NCBI RefSeq assembly: GCF_020905335.1
Contig: NZ_JAJJMN010000001.1
Coordinates: forward strand, 3,720,001-3,784,000
Origin: Flavobacterium lipolyticum
GTDB taxonomy: Bacteria; Bacteroidota; Bacteroidia; Flavobacteriales; Flavobacteriaceae
DNA: 64,000 nucleotides
Reading direction: 5' to 3'
The notes beneath the pieces were generated by a model. The model did no database searches. It was not told where the DNA came from and saw only the letters and a program-made list of their open reading frames with translations. The position numbers and the translations under genes were made by a program. The number at the start of each line of letters is the position of its first letter. The stretch's first letter is position 1. This document shows, in pieces, positions 9,598-18,776 of the stretch.

Positions 9598-11373
9598 ATG
9601 AATAATAGGTACAAAATTGTAGTGACTTTATTGTTAAATGTTCTTTTTAATAATGTTGTTATTTCCCAGACTTCTTTGGGTACATGTGATGGTTTTATGA
9701 GTAATCTCAAAAAAGAGCTTACGAAGAATCATTCTGATGGTTCTAATAAAAAAGGTGAAATGAAAAGCATTTCTCTTCAAATTGTTGGTTCGGAAAAGTT
9801 TACCGGAAAAGTGAATTATAAGGAATCAACAGTTTCAGGTGAATTTTTGATTGGAGAAATCAAGAATGTGCCAGAATCCTCTTTTTTTATCAAAGTAACA
9901 GATCAATTTCTGGAAGGACACATTATTTTAAAAAAAGAAAGAGAAGCATATAAGTACTCTTCTGATTTTCAGGGAAAAGCTTATGTGTCAAAAGTTGATA
10001 TCAATTCTTTGATTTGTATAGATTACGAAAATATACTCCAGGGAGGAAGCGAAACATCAAAAAACAGTTCAGGTAAAATTAGTGCTGCGTTATTAAATTT
10101 AGAGAGCTTGCCGGGTGGACGCAGTTGTGTATTATTAGATTTTGACGGACATTACTTGCCCGCGGGAAATAAGTGGAATAATGGTAACGCAATTGATGCA
10201 GCTCCATCCGGAATGAGTGATGCAGATATATTGCAATTTTTTGAAATAGTTTCAGAAGATTATAAACCGTTTAATTTGAATATAACAACAAGTGAAGAAG
10301 TATACAATAAGTATAAAGAAAGTTTAAGGCTGCGTGTAGTAGTAACTCCGACAAATACAGCAGCTCCGGGAAGTGGAGGTGTAGCCTATATAGGATCCTT
10401 TGGTTATGGGCTTCCGGCTTGGTGTTTTAATGTTTCTAGTGCTAAACGTGGGGGAGAAGCTGCTTCGCACGAAATAGGTCATACTTTTGGTTTAGAGCAT
10501 GATGGGCGCATTTCTCCAAAGGAAGAGTATTTTGCAGGAATAAATGGAACTTCTTGGGCGCCAATTATGGGAGCTGGTTATAACAGACCTATTACACAAT
10601 GGAGCAAAGGAGAGTATAATAGTGCAAATAATAATGAAGATGACGTTGCTATAATTTCTAGTTTTGGCTCTCCCCCTGGTTTTGTTGGATTTGGAGTAGC
10701 AGCGTATAGAGCCGATGACTATGGTAATGGTCCTTCTTCAGCATTTAGTTTAACTTTGGATAATAAAGGAAAGATTACTCAAAAAGAAGGTATAATCGAA
10801 AAAGAAGGAGATAATGATTTCTTTGCATTTACTACTACAGGAGGAAATGTTCGTATTACCGCCAATACAAGTGCAAAGACTAATGTTGGTAATCTCCATC
10901 TTTCAATTAAATTATATAATTCCGAAGGTGTAGAAATGGGACAATATTGGGATTCTGATCCTTTAAAGTTAAATGCTTCAATGGATGTAAATCTGACGGC
11001 AGGCAAGTATTTTATTAGTATTAATGGTATCGGGGCCGGAGATGCAACCAATGGAGGATACTCAGCATATGGTTCTATCGGAAGTTATACTATTTCCGGA
11101 ACTGTTCCAAACAATAACCTGAACACTGTATCATTTGATAAAAACTTAAACTTTGTGATATATCCCAATCCAAGTAATAAGATTATAACGATTAGATCGG
11201 ATCACGATGCGACTTTAAGCCTCATTACGATATTGGGGAAAACTATAACAACATTTAAAGTGAAGGCTAATATAGAGGACATACTAAATGTTGAAAATTT
11301 ATCCAGCGGTATTTATTTTCTGAGTGAAATGAGAGAGGGCAAATTAATCACGCATAAATTTGTTAGAAAGTAA
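9598..11373 (+). CDS. Secreted metzincin metalloprotease with T9SS sorting domain
   Basis: Predicted exported zinc protease, 591 aa. A signal peptide (about residues 1-23) is followed by a propeptide-like region. The catalytic domain contains HEIGHTFGLEH at 291-301, the HExxHxxGxxH metzincin zinc site, with IMGAGYNRP some 25 residues later as a candidate Met-turn. A pre-peptidase C-terminal (PPC)-like beta domain follows (about 395-500). The last 70 residues, from IYPNPSNKIITI to HKFVRK, are a type A T9SS sorting domain, so the protein is expected to be exported by the gliding/secretion apparatus. It shares this with the subtilase at 12.7 kb. The natural substrate is unknown. Confidence 0.88.
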   Translation: MNNRYKIVVTLLLNVLFNNVVISQTSLGTCDGFMSNLKKELTKNHSDGSNKKGEMKSISLQIVGSEKFTGKVNYKESTVSGEFLIGEIKNVPESSFFIKVTDQFLEGHIILKKEREAYKYSSDFQGKAYVSKVDINSLICIDYENILQGGSETSKNSSGKISAALLNLESLPGGRSCVLLDFDGHYLPAGNKWNNGNAIDAAPSGMSDADILQFFEIVSEDYKPFNLNITTSEEVYNKYKESLRLRVVVTPTNTAAPGSGGVAYIGSFGYGLPAWCFNVSSAKRGGEAASHEIGHTFGLEHDGRISPKEEYFAGINGTSWAPIMGAGYNRPITQWSKGEYNSANNNEDDVAIISSFGSPPGFVGFGVAAYRADDYGNGPSSAFSLTLDNKGKITQKEGIIEKEGDNDFFAFTTTGGNVRITANTSAKTNVGNLHLSIKLYNSEGVEMGQYWDSDPLKLNASMDVNLTAGKYFISINGIGAGDATNGGYSAYGSIGSYTISGTVPNNNLNTVSFDKNLNFVIYPNPSNKIITIRSDHDATLSLITILGKTITTFKVKANIEDILNVENLSSGIYFLSEMREGKLITHKFVRK

Positions 11374-11440
11374 TAAGTTTTATTTACAGCGGCATTGTAT
11401 AAACTAATCAAAAACTACTGCGATTTTCAAAAATAGGGCT

Positions 11441-11448
11441 TATCTTTG
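11441..11448 (+). promoter_or_regulatory. -7 element TATCTTTG of mnmA
   Basis: TAnnTTTG match 29 nt upstream of the mnmA start codon. Confidence 0.6.
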
Positions 11449-11477
11449 CAGCCTTGTAAAAACATAAACAATTTAGA

Positions 11478-12665
11478 ATGAAACGTGTAGTTGTTGGACT
11501 TTCCGGAGGAGTAGATTCAAGTGTTGCTGCCTATTTATTGCAGCAACAAGGATATGAAGTTATTGGCCTTTTTATGAAAAACTGGCACGATGATTCGGTT
11601 ACGATTTCTAATGAATGCCCATGGTTAGAAGATAGCAATGATGCTTTATTGGTAGCGGAAAAACTCGGTATACCGTTTCAAACTGTTGATTTAAGCGAAG
11701 AATACAAAGAGAAAATCGTTGATTATATGTTCAACGAATACGAAAAAGGAAGAACTCCAAATCCGGACGTGCTTTGTAACCGCGAAATCAAGTTTGATGT
11801 TTTTATGAAAATCGCTCTAAGTCTTGGAGCCGATTATGTGGCGACCGGGCATTACTGCCAAAAAAGCGAAATTGAAGTCGACGGAAAAACGGTTTATCAA
11901 TTAGTTGCCGGAAATGATGTGAACAAAGATCAGTCGTACTTTTTGTGTCAGTTGTCTCAGGAACAATTATCCAAAGCATTATTTCCAATTGGAGCATTGA
12001 CTAAACCTGAGGTTAGGGAAATCGCTGCTGAAATGGAATTGGTTACGGCCGAAAAGAAAGATTCACAAGGGCTTTGTTTTATTGGTAAAGTACGTTTGCC
12101 GGAGTTTTTGCAGCAAAAATTACAACCAAAAGAAGGTCTTATTGTTCAGATTGATAAAAACGACCCAATCTATACGATTGAAAAGCCGGAAGGAATTTCT
12201 CTGGAAGACGAATTGAAAGTAGAATCTCAAAAACTAAATTATCTTCCAACGATGGGTAAAATAATGGGCAAACATCAGGGAGCACATTATTTTACAAACG
12301 GACAAAGAAAGGGCTTAAATGTTGGCGGTACTACAGATCCATTATTTGTAATTGCTACGGATGTTGATACGAATACCATTTATACCGGTTTAACGAGTAA
12401 TCATCCGGGCTTATTCAAAAAGGCATTGTTTGTGGGGAATTCTGAAGTACACTGGGTTCGCGAAGATTTGAAATTGAAGGAAGGTGAGCAAATGGAAGTG
12501 ATGGCAAGAATTCGTTACCGTCAGCCACTACAGAAAGCAATCTTGTATCAGTTTGAAAACGGAATGTATGTTCGCTTTGAGGAAGCTCAGTCCGCCATTA
12601 CTGAAGGTCAGTTTGTAGCGTGGTATTTAGAAAATGAATTAGTTGGTTCGGGAGTAATTTCTTAG
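11478..12665 (+). CDS. mnmA: tRNA-uridine 2-sulfurtransferase MnmA
   Basis: Introduces sulfur at C2 of the wobble uridine of tRNA-Glu, -Gln and -Lys. At 395 aa it is slightly longer than E. coli MnmA (about 368 aa). Visible motifs are the PP-loop GLSGGVDSS at the N-terminus, the catalytic cysteine pair C100 (PDVLCNRE) and C200 (SQGLCFIGK), the tRNA-contacting region GHYC, and the conserved [10 protein letters not shown]. The start ATG lies just downstream of a clear -7 element. It is followed 43 nt later by an S8 protease gene, probably by read-through. Confidence 0.97.
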   Translation: MKRVVVGLSGGVDSSVAAYLLQQQGYEVIGLFMKNWHDDSVTISNECPWLEDSNDALLVAEKLGIPFQTVDLSEEYKEKIVDYMFNEYEKGRTPNPDVLCNREIKFDVFMKIALSLGADYVATGHYCQKSEIEVDGKTVYQLVAGNDVNKDQSYFLCQLSQEQLSKALFPIGALTKPEVREIAAEMELVTAEKKDSQGLCFIGKVRLPEFLQQKLQPKEGLIVQIDKNDPIYTIEKPEGISLEDELKVESQKLNYLPTMGKIMGKHQGAHYFTNGQRKGLNVGGTTDPLFVIATDVDTNTIYTGLTSNHPGLFKKALFVGNSEVHWVREDLKLKEGEQMEVMARIRYRQPLQKAILYQFENGMYVRFEEAQSAITEGQFVAWYLENELVGSGVIS

Positions 12666-12708
12666 CTTTATACTTTTTTACGGAGGTTTCACCTTTAAAA
12701 AAGTAATC

Positions 12709-14310
12709 ATGAAGCACTATTTTGTCTTTTTGTTGTTGATTTTTTCTTCCGCGGTGTTTTCGCAGGAAGAGGCATGGGTATACTTTAAAAACAAACCCAA
12801 CGCACAGGCATCTCTTAATGCTCCGCTTACAATTTTGACACAGCGTGCCTTAGATCGAAGAGCCAATCAAAATATTGCGTTAGATCTTACCGATGCACCT
12901 GTAGAGGACTCTTATATCAATCAGGTTAGATCGAGTTCGGGGATAACTATTATGGCAAAATCGAAATGGCTAAATGCACTTCATATTAGAGGAACTCAAA
13001 CCGATATTACAGCACTTACAGCGCTGTCATTTGTCGATAAAGTGTTTTTTGCCAATAAAAATCTGAATACAACTGCTAAAAAAGTAACTGAGAATAAGAT
13101 AAGTCAGGTAAAAGACAAACTGAAATCAAAAACGGATTATGCGTACGGAACTTCAGGAGGGCAGATAGAAATGCTGAATGGAAAAGTGCTGCACCAACAG
13201 AATAAAACCGGCTTAGGAAAAGTAATTGCCGTTTTAGATGCAGGTTTTCCGGGAGTTAATACAACTTTACCGTTTAAGAAATTAATCGATAATAATCAGA
13301 TTTTAGGAGGGTACGATTATGTCAATCGAAATGCCAATTTTTATTCAGGAGACAGCCACGGAACAATGGTACTTTCGACAATGGGCGGTTATAAAGAAAA
13401 TGCTCTGGTAGGTACTGCTCCTGATGCTTCGTATTATTTATACATCACCGAATATGATCCTACTGAGAATCCGGTAGAAGAATCGTATTGGGTAGAGGCA
13501 GCAGAAGAAGCAGACCGTGTAGGAGCTGATATTATTACAACTTCTTTGGGGTATTTTGAATTTGACAATCCAAACTACACGCATGCGTATAGCGATATGA
13601 ACGGGGTGACTAATTTTATCTCCCGTGGTGCCGAAATGGCTTTTAATAAAGGAATAATCGTGGTGGCTTCGGCAGGAAATGAAGGAGCTACAACTGAACC
13701 TCATATTGGAGGACCTGCAGATGCTGTTTCAGTAATTACAGTAGGTGCTGTAACTTCTTCAAAAGTTAGATCAGGTTTTAGTTCGATAGGACCAAGTTAT
13801 GACGGAAGAATTAAACCGGATGTTATGGCACAAGGTACGGCTGCTGTTGTATCTGATAGCGGGGGGAATATTACAACAATAAATGGAACTTCATTTTCTT
13901 GTCCAATTATGGCGGGAATGATTGCTTGTTTATGGCAGGCTTTCCCATCCAAAACGAATAAGGAAATTAGGCAGATGATATTGCAGTCTTCTGATCGATA
14001 TACGGCACCAAATAATAATTATGGTTACGGAATTCCTAATTTTGGAGCCACTTTAGGAGTGGAAGATTTCAAGTCTTTAGGGGAAGTTTTTTCTGTTTTT
14101 CCAAATCCAACTAAGACTGCGATTTCCTTTTTGTTTGAAAACAGTACCGCTTCTGTTTCTGTGTACTCTGTTCTGGGGCAAAAGCTAATCGAAAAACAAA
14201 TTACAAATCAAAACCCTATTCTTTCTGTTGAAGGACTAAAAAGCGGATTGTATTTTTATACTTTTGATGCAGATGGTCTTCATAAAACAGGAAAGATAAT
14301 TAAACAATAA
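12709..14310 (+). CDS. Secreted S8 (subtilisin) serine protease with T9SS sorting domain
   Basis: A 533-aa exported protease. It has a signal peptide (about residues 1-18) and an N-terminal inhibitor-like propeptide. The subtilase domain has the catalytic triad D177 (IAVLDAGFP), H217 (DSHGTMV) and S395 (NGTSFSCPIMAG), plus the oxyanion Asn in ASAGNEG. The C-terminal 70-odd residues, from VFPNPTKTAI to GKIIKQ, form a type A T9SS sorting domain. Genes 43 nt upstream (mnmA) and 12 nt downstream (flavoenzyme) suggest one transcript. The substrate is not predictable. Confidence 0.93.
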   Translation: MKHYFVFLLLIFSSAVFSQEEAWVYFKNKPNAQASLNAPLTILTQRALDRRANQNIALDLTDAPVEDSYINQVRSSSGITIMAKSKWLNALHIRGTQTDITALTALSFVDKVFFANKNLNTTAKKVTENKISQVKDKLKSKTDYAYGTSGGQIEMLNGKVLHQQNKTGLGKVIAVLDAGFPGVNTTLPFKKLIDNNQILGGYDYVNRNANFYSGDSHGTMVLSTMGGYKENALVGTAPDASYYLYITEYDPTENPVEESYWVEAAEEADRVGADIITTSLGYFEFDNPNYTHAYSDMNGVTNFISRGAEMAFNKGIIVVASAGNEGATTEPHIGGPADAVSVITVGAVTSSKVRSGFSSIGPSYDGRIKPDVMAQGTAAVVSDSGGNITTINGTSFSCPIMAGMIACLWQAFPSKTNKEIRQMILQSSDRYTAPNNNYGYGIPNFGATLGVEDFKSLGEVFSVFPNPTKTAISFLFENSTASVSVYSVLGQKLIEKQITNQNPILSVEGLKSGLYFYTFDADGLHKTGKIIKQ

Positions 14311-14322
14311 TTACATTTTTGA

Positions 14323-15267
14323 ATGAACAGAATTACACAACTTTTTAAGATCAAATACCCAATTATTCAGGGAGGAATGATCTGGAACAGCGGTTATAAA
14401 TTAGCAGCAGCAGTAAGTAATGCGGGAGGTTTAGGTTTAATTGGAGCAGGTTCTATGTATCCCGAAGTTTTACGTGAACATATTCAGAAATGCCAAAAAG
14501 CGACCAGTAAGCCATTTGGAGTTAACATTCCGATGCTGTATCCCAATATCGAAGAAATAATAAATATTGTGGTAGAAGAAGGAGTGAAAATTGTTTTTAC
14601 TTCGGCAGGAAATCCAAAAACGTGGACTTCGTTTTTAAAAGAAAAAGGAATTACAGTCGTACATGTAGTGAGCAGCACTGTTTTTGCTTTAAAAGCGCAG
14701 GAGGCTGGTGTTGATGCTATTGTCGCCGAAGGATTTGAAGCAGGAGGACACAATGGACGTGACGAAACGACAACCTTAACTTTAATCCCGATGGTGAAAG
14801 AGAAAGTTCTGATACCTCTTATTGCTGCAGGTGGAATTGCAACAGGCAGAGGAATGCTTGCTGCAATGATTTTAGGAGCCGATGGTGTTCAGGTGGGAAG
14901 TCGTTTTGCAGCTTCGATCGAATCCTCGGCACATGATAACTTTAAAGAAACGATCGTTAAGGTTAAAGAAGGAGATACACAACTAACTTTAAAAGAACTG
15001 GCACCTGTTCGATTGGTTAAGAATAAATTCTATCAGGACGTTCAGGAATTGTATGAAAAATGTCCTTCAAAGGATGATTTGGTACAGCTTTTAGGAAGAG
15101 CCAGAGCTAAAAAAGGAATGTTTGAAGGAGATCTTGAAGAAGGAGAACTTGAAATAGGTCAAATTGCAGGATTAATTCATGAAATTTTGCCGGTAGAGCA
15201 AATTGTTCAACAAATGATGTCCGATTTTGAAGCTGCCTGCCAGGAAAAGGCTAAATTTGAGTTCTAA
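14323..15267 (+). CDS. Nitronate monooxygenase / FabK-like FMN enzyme
   Basis: A 314-aa TIM-barrel flavoenzyme of the 2-nitropropane dioxygenase family. The N-terminus YPIIQGGMIWNSGYKLAAAV, the glycine-rich AGGLGLIGAG, the FMN/phosphate-binding stretch IAAGGIATGRG, GADGVQVGSRF, and a central GFEAGGHNG containing the putative active-site His are all present. Members either oxidise alkyl nitronates or act as enoyl-ACP reductases (FabK), and sequence alone does not separate the two here. It probably shares a transcript with the upstream protease. Confidence 0.85.
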   Translation: MNRITQLFKIKYPIIQGGMIWNSGYKLAAAVSNAGGLGLIGAGSMYPEVLREHIQKCQKATSKPFGVNIPMLYPNIEEIINIVVEEGVKIVFTSAGNPKTWTSFLKEKGITVVHVVSSTVFALKAQEAGVDAIVAEGFEAGGHNGRDETTTLTLIPMVKEKVLIPLIAAGGIATGRGMLAAMILGADGVQVGSRFAASIESSAHDNFKETIVKVKEGDTQLTLKELAPVRLVKNKFYQDVQELYEKCPSKDDLVQLLGRARAKKGMFEGDLEEGELEIGQIAGLIHEILPVEQIVQQMMSDFEAACQEKAKFEF

Positions 15268-15288
15268 ATTACCCCCAAGAAATACAAT

Positions 15289-15699
15289 ATGAATTCTATA
15301 CGCACTTTTATACTTTTATCTTTTTTGGGACTTGGTTTACAGCAAACTTTTAGTCAGTCTTACCAGTTCAAAACATCGGGTTTTAGTGTCCTGGAGAAAA
15401 ATGAAAAAGGCAAATGGGGAGAATGGTCCGATCTTGATTTGGTTAACCTTTCGGTAATTTTGGATACCAATAAACACAGAATTGTGGTCTACTCGCAGGA
15501 AATACAGCTTTTTAGTATTTTGGATTACATGGAGAGGGAAGAGAATGATACCGATATTGTCTATTCTTTTATGTGTAAAGACAATGACGGCAAAGCCTGT
15601 AAATTATCTATCATCACCCGAAAAAAACAGGATTTCCGCAAACAGCTTTACATCAACTACAACGACCGTATTATTGTGTATAATATGGTTAGTGTGTAG
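15289..15699 (+). CDS. Small exported protein of unknown function
   Basis: A 136-aa protein with a clear signal peptide (about residues 1-23, ending TFSQS), so periplasmic or surface-located. The mature part is beta-rich and charged (KTSGFSVLEKNEKGKWGEWSDLDLVN...). I do not recognise the family. It starts 21 nt after the flavoenzyme gene. Its last 36 codons are present twice more downstream as diverged fragments (15883-15992 and 16284-16394), so this locus has undergone repeated duplication. Confidence 0.7.
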   Translation: MNSIRTFILLSFLGLGLQQTFSQSYQFKTSGFSVLEKNEKGKWGEWSDLDLVNLSVILDTNKHRIVVYSQEIQLFSILDYMEREENDTDIVYSFMCKDNDGKACKLSIITRKKQDFRKQLYINYNDRIIVYNMVSV

Positions 15700-15882
15700 T
15701 TTGAGGTTCTGAGTGGCTAAGGTTCTAAGCTACTAAGTTAGTAAACTTTCTTAGAGTCTTATCAGCTTAGAATCTCAGAACCTTAGTTACTTAGAGCCTT
15801 AGCAACTTAGAGCATTAGCATCTTTCTCTTAAGAATCAATATCCTTAATAAACTCATCATGCTTCTGAGAAAACGATGATAG

Positions 15883-15992
15883 CAAAGCCTGTAAGTTATT
15901 TATCATCACCCGAAAAAAAACAGGACTTCCGCAAACAGCTTTATATCAACTACGACGACCTCATTATTGTGTATAATATGGTTAGTGTGTAG
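15883..15992 (+). pseudogene. Fragment of a paralogue of the exported protein at 15289
   Basis: Aligns with 15591-15699, with about seven substitutions and one extra A in the poly-A run (8 instead of 7), which shifts the frame. It ends with the same TAG. Differences include changes that would be N to D and R to L in frame, so it looks like a diverged paralogue end rather than a fresh copy. Confidence 0.75.
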
Positions 15993-16121
15993 TTTGAGGT
16001 TCTGAGTGGCTAAGGTTCTAAGCTACTAAGTTAGTACACTTTCTTAGAGTCTTATCAGCTTAGAATCTCAGAACCTTAGCAACTTAGAGCCTTAGCAACT
16101 TAGAGTCTTAGTATCTTTCTC

Positions 16122-16185
16122 TTAAGAATCAATATCCTTAATAAACTCATCATATTCCGGATAAAACATCTCAAGAGTTAATATG
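16122..16185 (-). pseudogene. Diverged 3' fragment of a DUF4268 paralogue
   Basis: Matches the end of the DUF4268 gene at 16540 for about 60 nt, with clear divergence beyond TCATCATATTCC. Shorter fragments of the same gene end lie at 15829-15861 and 16230-16262. Confidence 0.65.
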
Positions 16186-16283
16186 TTTTCTCAGAACCTT
16201 AGCCACTTAGAGTCTTAGCATCTTTCTCCTTAAGAATCAATATCCTTAATAAACTCATCATGCTTCTGAGAAAACGATGATGG

Positions 16284-16394
16284 CAAAGCCTGTAAGTTAT
16301 TTATCATCACCCGAAAAAAAAACAGGACTTCCGCAAACAGCTTTATATCAACTACGACGACCTCATTATTGTGTATAATATGGTTAGTGTGTAG
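16284..16394 (+). pseudogene. Second fragment of the exported-protein paralogue
   Basis: Nearly identical to the 15883-15992 fragment but with nine A in the poly-A run. It is preceded by the same junction sequence (CATGCTTCTGAGAAAACGAT) that precedes the first fragment, so the two modules share one origin. Confidence 0.75.
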
Positions 16395-16539
16395 TTTGAG
16401 GTTCTGAGTGGCTAAGGTTCTAAGCTACTAAGTTAGTACACTTTCTTAGAGTCTTATCAGCTTAGAATCTCAGAACCTTAGCAACTTAGAACCTTAGCCA
16501 CTTAGAGCCTTAGCCACTTAGAGCCTTAGCATCTTTCTC

Positions 16540-16977
16540 TTAAGAATCGATATCCTTAATAAACTCATCATATTCCAGGTAAAACATTTCCAAAGCATGC
16601 ATTTTTTCGTTAAAGAAATCGAAAATAGTATCCCAGTTATTGCGATTACTAAATCCAACCCCTAATTTTTCGATCCAAATTCGACTGATCGTTTTACCGC
16701 TTTCAAGAGTGTAGTTTTTTTCGAAAACCAAATCTTTAATGAATTCTTCCTCCAGTATATTTTTTAATGCTTCAATTTTTTCAAAGTAAGCATTTCGTTT
16801 TTCATCGCTTCTTTGTTCGATATCAATTAGAACCTGTGCTTTTTTATTATCTACATAAAATTTAAAGGAAAAATCTTTAATTTTGGTATCGTAAAGTACC
16901 CATTTACGAGGATATTTTTCGGCGAATGCCACCCAGAATTCTCTTTTTATCTTTTGTGATTCTTCTTTACTGTACAT
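16540..16977 (-). CDS. DUF4268 domain protein
   Basis: A 145-aa cytoplasmic protein composed almost wholly of a DUF4268 domain (KREFWVAFAEKYPRKW at the N-terminus, VLIDIEQRSDEKR in the middle, and an amphipathic C-terminus). DUF4268 also occurs at the end of restriction-associated proteins, but stand-alone versions like this one have no established function. It is convergent with the exported protein at 15289. Fragments of its 3' end are repeated three times in the spacer, implying past tandem copies of the pair. Confidence 0.75.
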   Translation of the reverse strand: MYSKEESQKIKREFWVAFAEKYPRKWVLYDTKIKDFSFKFYVDNKKAQVLIDIEQRSDEKRNAYFEKIEALKNILEEEFIKDLVFEKNYTLESGKTISRIWIEKLGVGFSNRNNWDTIFDFFNEKMHALEMFYLEYDEFIKDIDS

Positions 16978-17067
16978 TTTTAAGACTTGATTTTAGAAAA
17001 CTTGTAGAACCGCGTTTTCTAGACTATATTTATATTTTATTTAAAAGTACAAAAATAAACTTTGCTT

Positions 17068-17718
17068 ATGGATTTTCAAGACTTTTTAGAATATGTTCCT
17101 GATTTAATTCCGGCAGTATTGCCGGCGGAATTGGCTCATATTAAAATGGCTCCAAAAGAACGCCTCGAAGCCTTGAAGAATCTTGATTTGAAAGATAAAA
17201 ATCCGCGTATTGCAGCGGTCATGATGTTGTTTTATCCAAAAAACAATAAAACACATCTCGTATTGATTGTCCGAAATGCATATAATGGAGTTCATTCGTC
17301 TCAAATTGCTTTTCCCGGAGGAAAATATGAAACGACTGATGCAAATTATGAAGAGACTGCTTTGCGCGAAACACATGAAGAAGTAGGCGTTGCACCTGAA
17401 AGAATAGAGCTAATCAAACAATTTACACCTATGTATATTCCGCCAAGCAACTTCCTGGTGCATCCTTTTTTAGGTATTTCCAAAGAAGAGCTTTTATTTT
17501 ATCCGGATATCAGAGAAGTAGCGAGTATTATAGAATTACCGCTCTCTGTTTTTTTGAATGATGAAATTGTTATTGAAGTCACATTATCAACTTCTTACGC
17601 AAATAACGCTTTAGTTCCCGCATTTAACATACAAAATCATATCGTTTGGGGAGCAACTGCCATGATATTGAGTGAACTGAGAGATGTTTTAAAAACGACT
17701 TTTGACAAAAAAACATAA
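17068..17718 (+). CDS. Nudix hydrolase, CoA pyrophosphatase-like
   Basis: A 216-aa cytoplasmic protein. The Nudix box appears as GGKYETTD...ALRETHEEVG (G-x5-E-x7-RE-x2-EE-x-G) and is preceded by SQIAFPGG, the UPF0035/NudL signature linked to coenzyme A diphosphatases. The likely activity is hydrolysis of CoA to 3',5'-ADP and phosphopantetheine. I choose ATG 17068 over the TTG at 17062, as MDFQDFLEYVPD is the natural N-terminus. Divergent from DUF4268. Confidence 0.87.
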   Translation: MDFQDFLEYVPDLIPAVLPAELAHIKMAPKERLEALKNLDLKDKNPRIAAVMMLFYPKNNKTHLVLIVRNAYNGVHSSQIAFPGGKYETTDANYEETALRETHEEVGVAPERIELIKQFTPMYIPPSNFLVHPFLGISKEELLFYPDIREVASIIELPLSVFLNDEIVIEVTLSTSYANNALVPAFNIQNHIVWGATAMILSELRDVLKTTFDKKT

Positions 17719-17805
17719 AGAATAAAAATTAACAATTTGATATTCATAGTGCTACCGGTTTATTTTAGAAATTGTTTTGGAGGATCGGTAAAAGAATAAT
17801 TTTTG

Positions 17806-17813
17806 TAAGTTTG
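17806..17813 (+). promoter_or_regulatory. -7 element TAAGTTTG of the acyltransferase gene
   Basis: TAnnTTTG match. It lies inside the longest open frame (17772 start), which supports the later ATG at 17844 as the true start. Confidence 0.55.
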
Positions 17814-17843
17814 CGTCCTAATAAAATAATACAATTGACAGCT

Positions 17844-18653
17844 ATGGGATTGTTTAAACGAAATCCTTTCGGACATATATTATTCATCAAGAAATGGTTG
17901 ATCCGTATTTTGGGAGCCATGACTCACCGAAGATATAGAGGTTTTAATGAATTGCAGATCGAAGGATCGGAAATAATTAAAACGCTTCCGGATACAAATG
18001 TTTTGTTTATATCGAATCACCAAACCTATTTCGCTGATGTTGTAGCGATGTTTCATGTGTTTAACGCAAGTTTAAGCGGACGTCAGGATACTATTAAGAA
18101 TATCGGATATTTGTGGCAGCCGAAAATGAATATTTATTATGTTGCTGCCAAAGAAACCATGCAGGCTGGATTATTGCCAAGAATTTTGGCTTACGTTGGA
18201 GCAATTACAGTAGAAAGAACCTGGCGTGCAAAAGGTGTTGACGTTACCGAAAAACGTGATGTTAACCCAAATGACACCGAAAATATCAGAATTGCACTCG
18301 AAGATGGCTGGGTAATTACATTTCCGCAAGGCACCACGAAGTCATTTAAACCAGTTCGTAAAGGTACGGCACATATTATAAAACAGCACAAACCTGTAGT
18401 AATTCCAATTGTTATTGATGGTTTCCGTCGTTCTTTTGATAAAAAAGGACTACGACTGAAAAAGAAAGGAATTTTACAGTCTTTCATCATCAAAGAACCT
18501 CTTGAGATTGATTATGAGAACGATACCATCGAAGAAATTGTTGAAAAAGTAGAGTATGCTATTGAACAACATCCTTCATTTTTAAAAGTTATTCCAACCG
18601 AAGAAATCAAAGTACAGGAAGAACTTAATAAAATGAGAAGATGGGATTACTAG
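17844..18653 (+). CDS. PlsC-like lysophospholipid acyltransferase with atypical motif I
   Basis: A 269-aa membrane-associated acyltransferase (PlsC/LPLAT fold), probably acting in phospholipid or related lipid acylation. Motif I reads NHQTYFAD, i.e. H-x5-D rather than the canonical H-x4-D. Motif III reads FPQGTTK instead of the usual FPEGTRS. Motif IV is present as PIVIDG. The atypical motifs suggest a diverged subfamily or altered substrate. I start it at ATG 17844 (MGLFKRNPFG), 31 nt after the -7 element; the upstream in-frame ATG at 17772 precedes the promoter. Confidence 0.82.
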   Translation: MGLFKRNPFGHILFIKKWLIRILGAMTHRRYRGFNELQIEGSEIIKTLPDTNVLFISNHQTYFADVVAMFHVFNASLSGRQDTIKNIGYLWQPKMNIYYVAAKETMQAGLLPRILAYVGAITVERTWRAKGVDVTEKRDVNPNDTENIRIALEDGWVITFPQGTTKSFKPVRKGTAHIIKQHKPVVIPIVIDGFRRSFDKKGLRLKKKGILQSFIIKEPLEIDYENDTIEEIVEKVEYAIEQHPSFLKVIPTEEIKVQEELNKMRRWDY

Positions 18654-18721
18654 ATATTTTAGATTTCTGATTTTAGATTTTAGATTGCTTTTTTTTTGTT
18701 TCAGGGTTTCAAGTTTCAAAA

Positions 18722-18776
18722 TAAACTTAGTAACTTGGTTTCTTAGAGCCTTAGTTTCTTAGCACCTCTTATCAGA
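18722..18776. repeat. CTTAG-family intergenic repeat
   Basis: AACTTAGTAACTTGG followed by TTCTTAGAGCCTTAGTTTC units, the same family as the array at 15.7-16.5 kb. It lies between convergent gene ends and touches the stop of the gene at 18772. Confidence 0.65.

Larger units (their letters stand above)
15700..16539. repeat. Reiterated array of gene 3'-end fragments and CTTAG-type repeats
   Basis: This 840-nt stretch between two convergent genes holds no intact gene. It is a serial repeat of one module: the 3' end of the left gene, an inverted repeat made of CTAAGGTTCTAAG and CTTAGAACCTTAG units, and the 3' end of the right gene (DUF4268, reversed). Module starts are at 15591 (the real gene), 15883 and 16284, giving spacings of 292 and 401 bp. 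DUF4268-end fragments begin at 15829, 16122 and 16230, and the real gene end is at 16540. Confidence 0.85.
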
